From: UBA3064 sp023258775
GTDB lineage: Bacteria; Pseudomonadota; Gammaproteobacteria; Burkholderiales; Burkholderiaceae_E
DNA: 46,956 nt
Assembly: GCA_044355655.1 (NCBI GenBank)
Contig: JBIKXS010000025.1
Location: forward strand, 1-46,956
Direction of reading: 5' to 3'
This document shows, piece after piece, positions 41,307 through 46,956 of this stretch; position 1 is the first letter of the stretch, and every line of letters begins with the position of its first letter. The notes under the pieces were generated by a model that saw only the letters and a program-made list of their open reading frames with translations, ran no database searches and was not told the DNA's origin. A program made the translations under genes and the position numbers.

Positions 41307-41594
41307 AAGAGCACCTTCAACAAGCACCAGCCTGGACTGCCCAGCTTTCATGCGCATCTCGAGCAAAGGTTTATACTGATCTGAATGATAAAACGATTTG
41401 GCGGCATCCAGGCTTGGGAACTCCAGCACCACCAAACGTTTGGGATGCCAATCACCTTCAAGGGTTTCACTCACACCGCCTCGCACCAAAAAACGGCCGC
41501 CAAAGGCCTCGACCGCTGCTGGCGTGTGTTTTCGATATTCGGCCATCAAGTCCTGATCAACCGTATCAATTTCTACAATAAAATACGCAGCCAT
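41304..41594 (-). CDS. DUF1330 domain protein
   Basis: Small 96-residue protein with a ferredoxin-like alpha/beta (dimeric barrel) pattern. AAYFIVEIDTVDQDLMAEYRKHTP, then AFGGRFLVRGG, RLVVLEFPSLDAAKSFYHSDQYKPLL are hallmarks of DUF1330. The function is unknown, though relatives accompany fatty and aromatic acid catabolism genes. A clear ribosome binding site (AGGAGAAAT) precedes the ATG. It lies downstream of the two enoyl-CoA hydratase genes on the same strand, 61 bases apart, probably the end of that operon. Confidence 0.9.
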   Translation of the reverse strand: MAAYFIVEIDTVDQDLMAEYRKHTPAAVEAFGGRFLVRGGVSETLEGDWHPKRLVVLEFPSLDAAKSFYHSDQYKPLLEMRMKAGQSRLVLVEGAL

Positions 41595-41655
41595 CAGCGA
41601 TTTCTCCTAGGTTTAGGCGTTGTTGAGCAATCCCTTGCTGGCCAGCAAGCCAGCG

Positions 41656-42483
41656 TCAATGCCCCTGAAACTGCGGGGGGCGCTTTTCGACAAAGGCCTT
41701 TGCCGCCTCTTTATGGTCGGCTGTTCCCTGACATAAGACCTGCAGGCTAGACTCAACATCGAGCTGCGTTGATAAGCCATTAAGTCCTGAGGCCAGCAAG
41801 GCCTTCTTGATATGTCCGAAGGCAAGCGTTGGACCTTTAGCGAGGGTATCAATCCAGACTGCCGCCGCTTGCACAAGGGCTTCGTCTTCATAGACCTGGT
41901 GTAAGAGGCCGAGGGCAAAAGCCTCATCGGCACTCAAGACGGGGGAAAACATCAATAACTCGCGCGCCTTCGCCTCGCCGATAACTCTTGGCAGGAAGTA
42001 ACTCATGCCGTAGTCACCCGACAAACCGACCTTGGCAAAAGCGGTACTGATCTTGGCAGAACGCGCTGCCAGTCTGAAGTCGCAAGCCAGCGCCAGTGCC
42101 AGGCCTGCCCCGGCGGCAGCCCCAGGAATCAACGCAATCGTCGGTTTGGGCATTTCGTGAAGCAAACGCGAAGCATCGGCACGCTGACGCAACAAGCGCT
42201 GGCGTTCTGCCAGATTCATGCTTTGGGCCTGCGGGGTTGCCATCGCTTTTACATCGCCACCAGCGCAAAAAGCCCGGCCAGCGCCGGTGATGACCACCGC
42301 TCTCACCGCTGGATCGCGCTGCGCTTGCTCAAGGGCATGGATCAACGCCGAAGTGATCTCGGGGCTTAGCGCATTACGTGCTTCGGGTCGGTTTAAGGTA
42401 AGCGTGAGGATGCCGTCATGCAGCACATTGACTAATGGCATGTTTTGCTGGCTCGGTTCGCTTGGGGAAGTGGCATGCGTCAT
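41656..42483 (-). CDS. Enoyl-CoA hydratase/isomerase (crotonase) family protein
   Basis: Crotonase-fold protein of 275 residues. Oxyanion hole segments are FCAGGDVKAM and GAAAGAGLALALACDFRLAA, and the N-terminal LTLNRPEARNALSPE matches the family. At the first catalytic Glu position of true hydratases (E-x-G-A-G-x-E) it reads ...FAKVGLSGDYGMSYFLPR, so the second typical Glu is replaced by Gly-Asp and the reaction may be isomerisation, hydration by another residue or another crotonase chemistry. It overlaps the next upstream gene by four bases (42480-42483). The substrate is an acyl-CoA. Confidence 0.88.
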   Translation of the reverse strand: MTHATSPSEPSQQNMPLVNVLHDGILTLTLNRPEARNALSPEITSALIHALEQAQRDPAVRAVVITGAGRAFCAGGDVKAMATPQAQSMNLAERQRLLRQRADASRLLHEMPKPTIALIPGAAAGAGLALALACDFRLAARSAKISTAFAKVGLSGDYGMSYFLPRVIGEAKARELLMFSPVLSADEAFALGLLHQVYEDEALVQAAAVWIDTLAKGPTLAFGHIKKALLASGLNGLSTQLDVESSLQVLCQGTADHKEAAKAFVEKRPPQFQGH

Positions 42484-43274
42484 GGTTTACTTTTCGCCAT
42501 GCATTGGACAAAGGCGGCGACCGCCTCGTCGTGTTCGACGGTATGGTGGGCGAGTGCTTGCATGCCCGCTGACATCTCGAGCAAAGCTTCGATCCGCTGG
42601 TGTTGAGCCTCTCGCAAGAGCCGCTTGGTCATTCGTAGCGCAGGCGCAGGGTTTGCAGCAATTCGACGCGCCAAAGCCATACAGGTGGTCATTAAATTTT
42701 CATGTGGTACCACTTGCGAGACTAGTTGACAGTCCAAAGCTTGCTGAGCATTGAGCATATCGCCCGTAAAACTCAGCTCTGCAGCCTTTGAGTAACCAAC
42801 AATGCGCTGCAACAACCAAGCGCCGCCATCGCCAGGAATAATGCCCAGCTTGACGAAACTCTCGGCAAACCTCGCCTTTTCCGAGGCAATTCTTATGTCA
42901 CACATGCAGGCCAGGTCAAGACCAGCGCCGATCGCAGGACCGTTAACCGCCGCAATGGCTGGAATATCGAGTGCTGCCATTGCCTTGGGAATCCGCTGAA
43001 TTCCACGGCGATAGCCCTCGCGTATCGCATAAGGGGAACCGCCCGCGATGCCTTGTTTGTTTTGCATGTCCTTCACATTACCGCCTGCGCAAAATGCAGA
43101 GCCAGCACCCGTGAGAATCAGGCATTTGGCCTCAGCATGGTGCTGGACAGTTTCGATCGCATCAACAACCGCATCCCATTGGGACTGTGTCGATAAAGCA
43201 TTGCGCTCAGATGGCGCATTCAAGGTTAAGGTGAAGATGGCGCCTTCTTGCGCCAACAGTGCAAAGTCGGACAT
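42480..43274 (-). CDS. Enoyl-CoA hydratase/isomerase (crotonase) family protein, paralogue
   Basis: Crotonase-fold protein of 264 residues, related to the neighbour downstream. Oxyanion hole elements are FCAGGNVKDM and GPAIGAGLDLACMCDIRIAS. The segment FAESFVKLGIIPGDGGAWLLQRIVG keeps the family pattern with D where hydratases have E. The ATG at 43274 is preferred because GGAGGG lies just upstream; an in-frame codon at 43286 precedes that site. It forms a coupled pair with the downstream crotonase, possibly subunits of one pathway for beta-oxidation of an aromatic or branched acyl-CoA. Confidence 0.88.
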   Translation of the reverse strand: MSDFALLAQEGAIFTLTLNAPSERNALSTQSQWDAVVDAIETVQHHAEAKCLILTGAGSAFCAGGNVKDMQNKQGIAGGSPYAIREGYRRGIQRIPKAMAALDIPAIAAVNGPAIGAGLDLACMCDIRIASEKARFAESFVKLGIIPGDGGAWLLQRIVGYSKAAELSFTGDMLNAQQALDCQLVSQVVPHENLMTTCMALARRIAANPAPALRMTKRLLREAQHQRIEALLEMSAGMQALAHHTVEHDEAVAAFVQCMAKSKP

Positions 43275-43313
43275 GAATCCCTCCATTAGTGGGATCGATT
43301 CTGCCCGAAAGCG

Positions 43314-44330
43314 CTAGGCTGCCGCCATGGGTTGAGCACGTACGGCGAGCTTGTCGTCATTGATCCGTACCGAAAGCAGCTTCATGAGCGCGTAAACCGT
43401 CTCGATGTGCGGCGTGGGTACAGCCGTGATCTTGCCCAACTCAATCACAGCGCCCACCAAGGCGTCGATTTCAGGATCACGACCCGACTCGACGTCTTGC
43501 AACATGGAGGTTTTATGTTTGCCCACTTTTTCTGCGCCAGCAATTCGTTTTTCAAGTGTGACCCTGAAGCTGATCCCAAGACGGGTTGCGACCGCCTCGG
43601 CCTCACGCATCATCGATGCTGCCAATTCACGCGACAAAGGAAACTGGCAAATATCCACCAAGGTAGAGTGCGTGAGTGCGCTGATCGGATTAAAGGTGAG
43701 ATTGCCCCAGAGCTTGAGCCAGATTTCACTGCGGATGTTGTTGAGTACAGGTGCCTTCAATCCAGCATTCGCAAACATGGCTGAAATCGCTAAAACACGT
43801 TCACTCTCGCGACCATCGAGTTCGCCCAAGGGGAAGCGATCGCCCTCAATATGGCGCACCCAACCAGGTGCGGCCAGTTCACAGGCGGGGTAAACAACGC
43901 AACCGAGAATACGCGATGGATCGATCGCCCTCATGATGTGACCATCAGGATCAACGCTATGCACAATCCGATCCTCGAACTCGCCGCCATGACGCTGAAA
44001 ATACCAAAAGGGAATGCCGTTTTGCATCGGGACAATAACCGTGTTGTCGTGAAGCAAATGAGGCAAATCCTTGACTACCGCTGCAAGCTGATTGGCTTTC
44101 ATGCCGAGGATCACCAGGTCCTGAGGTCCCGCTTCTGCGAGCGAGGCGCTTGCATTGATGTGCCGGACAACATGCTCAACGCCATCTGCCATCGTCAGCC
44201 GCATGCCCCGGCTGCGAATTGCTTCCAGATTCGCATTTCGAGCGATCAAGGTGACATCTTCGCCCGCCTGGGCAAGCTTTACACCGACATAACCACCAAT
44301 CGAACCTGCACCCACAATACAAATCTTCAT
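43314..44330 (-). CDS. 2-dehydropantoate 2-reductase (ketopantoate reductase) family protein
   Basis: NAD(P)-binding protein of 338 residues. N-terminal KICIVGAGSIGGYVGVKLAQAG is the Rossmann motif. GMKANQL around residue 80 bears the conserved lysine, PMQNGIP follows, and the C-terminal domain has EIWLKLWGNLTFNPISALT with the lysine-asparagine pair. The family makes pantoate for coenzyme A, but many paralogues in catabolic clusters reduce other 2-oxo acids, and this one sits beside acyl-CoA and molybdenum-hydroxylase genes. The ATG at 44330 is supported by AAAGGAAT; a longer frame to 44402 lacks a ribosome binding site. Confidence 0.87.
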   Translation of the reverse strand: MKICIVGAGSIGGYVGVKLAQAGEDVTLIARNANLEAIRSRGMRLTMADGVEHVVRHINASASLAEAGPQDLVILGMKANQLAAVVKDLPHLLHDNTVIVPMQNGIPFWYFQRHGGEFEDRIVHSVDPDGHIMRAIDPSRILGCVVYPACELAAPGWVRHIEGDRFPLGELDGRESERVLAISAMFANAGLKAPVLNNIRSEIWLKLWGNLTFNPISALTHSTLVDICQFPLSRELAASMMREAEAVATRLGISFRVTLEKRIAGAEKVGKHKTSMLQDVESGRDPEIDALVGAVIELGKITAVPTPHIETVYALMKLLSVRINDDKLAVRAQPMAAA

Positions 44331-44577
44331 CGAATGATTCCTTTCGAGGACAACTTGGATAAGACCATGAACCCTTAGCGCACCGGTGCTCAAACAAAGC
44401 ACCCTGACATGACAGCAATGTTAACCCCTGAGCACAGTCATCCATTGGCGGCGACAGTTGATGTTCAGGCCTGCTTACCCGTATAGTTCGTTTGAGACTT
44501 AAGACGCCGCACCGGATATTCATGGCAGGCGCTTGAGCACAACTGGCGCCTTGCGCATTCCAACCTCAGGAGGATCC
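44331..44577. promoter_or_regulatory. Divergent spacer with a candidate promoter for the second molybdenum hydroxylase
   Basis: The 247-base spacer separates the ketopantoate-reductase-like gene (minus) and the second iron-sulphur subunit gene (plus). TTGATG (44458-44463) and TATAGT (44482-44487) with an 18-base spacer form a reasonable sigma-70 promoter for the plus strand. A strong AGGAGG ribosome binding site is at 44568-44573. No copy of the TGATC-N4-GATCA operator is present. Confidence 0.4.
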
Positions 44578-45057
44578 ATGAGCATCTCAATCACCGTTCA
44601 TTTGAACGGTAAAACTGTTTCTGCCCAAGTGCAGGCCAGCACCAGCCTGGTCGAGTTTTTACGCGAGCACCAGCGCCTCACGGGCACCCATGTCGGCTGC
44701 GATACGGCGCAGTGCGGCGCGTGTACCGTGCTTGTCGACGGCAAGGCGATGAAGTCCTGCAATATGCTCGCGGTGCAGGCCGATGGCCTCAGCATCACCA
44801 CAATTGAAGGTCTCGCCGCTGCTGATGGGAGTCTTCACCCGATGCAAGCCGCCTTCCGCGACTGCCACGGTTTGCAATGTGGCTTTTGCACCCCAGGTAT
44901 GGTGATGTCGGCATTAGATCTGGTCACGCACCATGATCACAGCAGCGAGCAAAAAATTCGCGAGCATCTTGAAGGTAACTTGTGCCGTTGTACGGGTTAT
45001 CAAAATATCGTTCGGGCTGTGCAGCAAGGTGCACAAGCCATGGCTCAATCAGCTTAA
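44578..45057 (+). CDS. Molybdenum hydroxylase (2Fe-2S) small subunit, second system
   Basis: Iron-sulphur subunit of 159 residues, the usual family length. The cluster ligands are CDTAQCGACTVLVDGKAMKSC and CGFCTPGM with NLCRCTGYQNIV near the C terminus. It starts 4 bases after a strong AGGAGG ribosome binding site. The large subunit follows 17 bases after its stop. The gene order is small-large, unlike the medium-small-large order of the first system at 25716-29603, and any FAD subunit would lie beyond the window. Confidence 0.93.
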   Translation: MSISITVHLNGKTVSAQVQASTSLVEFLREHQRLTGTHVGCDTAQCGACTVLVDGKAMKSCNMLAVQADGLSITTIEGLAAADGSLHPMQAAFRDCHGLQCGFCTPGMVMSALDLVTHHDHSSEQKIREHLEGNLCRCTGYQNIVRAVQQGAQAMAQSA

Positions 45058-45074
45058 TCGAAGGAAGCACGAAC

Positions 45075-46956
45075 ATGAACGCACCCACCGCAGGTTTCAT
45101 CGGCAAGGCGGTACTACGCCGCGAGGATCACCGCTTCCTAACGGGCAATGGTCAGTACACCGACGACATTGTTCATCAGGGACAGACTTATGCAGTCTTT
45201 GTCCGCTCACCCCATGCTCACGCAAAGTTGTTGAAGGTCGACACCCAGGCTGCACGTGCCGCAGCCGGTGTGGTTGGCGTATTTACTGGCGAGGATTTTG
45301 TTAATGTCGGGGGACTACCTTGTGGCTGGCTCATTACCAGCGTTGATGGCACGCCGATGAAAGAGCCTAAGCATCCTTTGCTGGCGCACGGCAAGGTACG
45401 TCACGTTGGCGACCAGGTCGCGGTCGTGATTGCCGAGACTCTGGCCCAGGCCAAGGCGGCAGCAAGTCTTGTCGATGTCGACTACGAAGTTCTTCCTGCC
45501 TATGTCGACCCGGCAGCTGAAGCCGGTAGCGTACCTGTGCACGATGAAGCACCCGATAATCTTTGCTACACCTGGGCACTTGGCGATAAGGCAGCGATCG
45601 ACGCGACCTTCGCAAGTGCAGCCCATGTCACAAAACTTGAATACCGCAACAATCGCTTGATTCCCAATGCGATTGAACCGCGGGCTGCCAACGCTATCTA
45701 CAACCGCTCCGACGACAGCTACACCTTACATGTGGCCAATCAAAACCCGCATGTTGAGCGCCTATTGATGGCAGCCTTTGTGCTCGGCATTCCGGAGCAC
45801 AAACTGCGCGTCGTTGCCCCCGATGTCGGCGGCGGTTTCGGCTCAAAGATCTTTCTTTACGCCGAAGAAACCGTGCTGGTTTGGGCCTCCAAGCAGGTCA
45901 ATCGTCCCATCAAGTGGACCGCAGAACGAAGCGAAGCTTTTCTGACCGATGCACACGGACGTGATCACGTGACCGTCGCCGAGATGGCCGCTGACCAAAA
46001 CGGCAAATTTCTTGCGATGCGGGTGCACACCCGGGCCAATTTAGGCGCCTACCTGTCCACCTTTGCTTCATCGGTCCCAACCATTCTTTATGCCACCTTG
46101 CTCGCTGGCCAGTACACCACCCCGCAAATTTTCTGTGAGGTGAAGGGTGTGTTTACCAACACAGCCCCGGTCGACGCTTATCGCGGTGCAGGCCGACCCG
46201 AAGCGACCTATGTCGTGGAAAGGCTGGTCGAGACGGTTGCCAAGGAAATGGGTATCGACCCGGCCGAAATCCGCCGCCGCAACTTTATTCGTAGCTTTCC
46301 CTACGCTACACCCGTTGGCCTAACTTACGACACGGGCGATTACGAAGTTCATTTGGCAAGAGCGCTCGAGAAGGCCGACGTTGCAGGCTTTGCAGCCCGT
46401 AAGCAAGGCTCGGCTGATCGCGGTCTGCTTCGTGGCCTGGGCTACTCCTGCTACATTGAAGCATGTGGTTTGGCGCCCTCGAATATTGCGGGTGCACTCG
46501 GTGCGCGTGCTGGCCTATTTGAAGCAGGGGAAGTCCGTGTTCATCCGACAGGCAAAGTAACCGTCTATACAGGATCGCACAGCCACGGTCAGGGGCATGA
46601 AACAACCTTTGCCCAGGTGGTTGCCGACCGGCTTGGTATTCCCATGGAGGATGTCGACATTGTTCATGGTGACACAGGCAAAGTCTTGTTCGGCATGGGC
46701 ACTTATGGTTCGAGGTCCTTATCGGTTGGCGGAACTGCGATTGTTAAGGCGGTAGACAAAGTCATCGCCAAAGGAAAAAAAATCGCTGCCCATTTGCTTG
46801 AAGCTGCTGATGGGGATATCGAGTTTGAAGGTGGCAATTTCAAAGTAGCCGGAACCGACAAGAGCCTGCCCTTTGCTCAAATCGCGCTCACCGCCTACGT
46901 GCCACACAACTACCCGCTCGATAAGCTTGAGCCAGGGCTCAACGAAAACGCCTTTT
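45075..46956 (+). CDS. Molybdopterin-binding large subunit, aerobic CO dehydrogenase form II-like (3' cut by window)
   Basis: The frame opens at ATG 45075 (ribosome binding site AAGGAAG) and stays open for 627 codons to the window end, so the C-terminal part (normally to about 770-800) is missing. N-terminal IGKAVLRREDHRFLTGNGQYTDD and FVRSPHAHAKL form the hammerhead. DVGGGFGSKIFLYAEE is the pterin-binding motif, and AYRGAGRPEATY is the form II (BMS) loop, distinct from AYRCSFR of true CO dehydrogenases. It probably hydroxylates an organic substrate rather than oxidising CO at high rate. It follows the iron-sulphur subunit by 17 bases. Confidence 0.9.
   Translation, partial: MNAPTAGFIGKAVLRREDHRFLTGNGQYTDDIVHQGQTYAVFVRSPHAHAKLLKVDTQAARAAAGVVGVFTGEDFVNVGGLPCGWLITSVDGTPMKEPKHPLLAHGKVRHVGDQVAVVIAETLAQAKAAASLVDVDYEVLPAYVDPAAEAGSVPVHDEAPDNLCYTWALGDKAAIDATFASAAHVTKLEYRNNRLIPNAIEPRAANAIYNRSDDSYTLHVANQNPHVERLLMAAFVLGIPEHKLRVVAPDVGGGFGSKIFLYAEETVLVWASKQVNRPIKWTAERSEAFLTDAHGRDHVTVAEMAADQNGKFLAMRVHTRANLGAYLSTFASSVPTILYATLLAGQYTTPQIFCEVKGVFTNTAPVDAYRGAGRPEATYVVERLVETVAKEMGIDPAEIRRRNFIRSFPYATPVGLTYDTGDYEVHLARALEKADVAGFAARKQGSADRGLLRGLGYSCYIEACGLAPSNIAGALGARAGLFEAGEVRVHPTGKVTVYTGSHSHGQGHETTFAQVVADRLGIPMEDVDIVHGDTGKVLFGMGTYGSRSLSVGGTAIVKAVDKVIAKGKKIAAHLLEAADGDIEFEGGNFKVAGTDKSLPFAQIALTAYVPHNYPLDKLEPGLNENAF

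Overview
The window looks like a chromosomal segment of a betaproteobacterium, most likely Burkholderiales. This is inferred from the family content: several LivKHMGF-type transporters, RraA-like aldolase, Bcr/CflA efflux, and a DinB with the betaproteobacterial-style extra loop. The base composition is moderate. There are no rRNA or tRNA genes, insertion sequences, phage genes or CRISPR arrays. Genes are packed in short operons, and at least eight junctions are 4-base ATGA-type overlaps.

Layout. (1) 1-500 holds a SOUL haem-binding protein cut by the window edge, followed by a 25-bp tandem repeat. (2) 649-5416 (minus) is a complete branched-chain-amino-acid-type ABC importer whose two permeases are fused (livK, livHM, livG, livF). 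(3) 5436-11066 carries DNA polymerase IV, an RraA-like aldolase, a TerB-domain protein, a D-threonine-aldolase/D-serine-dehydratase-like PLP enzyme, a class C beta-lactamase-fold hydrolase and a flavodoxin-like protein. (4) 11064-13356 has a 16-bp x 6 tandem repeat followed by an ECF sigma factor, a single-pass membrane protein and an exported LolA/RseB-like protein. (5) 13422-38957 is a dense catabolic region: PEP-mutase-family lyase, SDR, hydroxyquinol-dioxygenase-like enzyme, PuuE-like deacetylase-fold hydrolase, enol-lactonase-like hydrolase, two 3-hydroxyisobutyrate-dehydrogenase-like enzymes, flavin reductase, TetR regulator, HyuA/HyuB (acetone/acetophenone-carboxylase-like), a three-subunit molybdenum hydroxylase, a second Liv ABC importer, a two-component flavin monooxygenase, a VOC protein, a SLAC1/TDT transporter and two cupins. 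(6) 38983-46956 holds UPF0114, DUF2256, a Bcr/CflA transporter, DUF1330, two enoyl-CoA hydratases, a ketopantoate-reductase-like protein and the start of a second molybdenum hydroxylase operon cut by the window end.

How it may work together (inference). Region 5 has the parts of a pathway that imports a small organic acid or (hetero)aromatic compound (Liv importer, SLAC1-type carrier), hydroxylates it (Mo hydroxylase; flavin monooxygenase plus flavin reductase), opens the ring (intradiol dioxygenase, possibly VOC or cupins, and cyclic-amide-type hydrolases), and feeds the pieces to central metabolism. Two exact TGATC-N4-GATCA inverted repeats and one near match lie upstream of three parts of this region. 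They would tie the flavin reductase operon to the flavin monooxygenase operon 16 kb away. The substrate cannot be read from the sequence.
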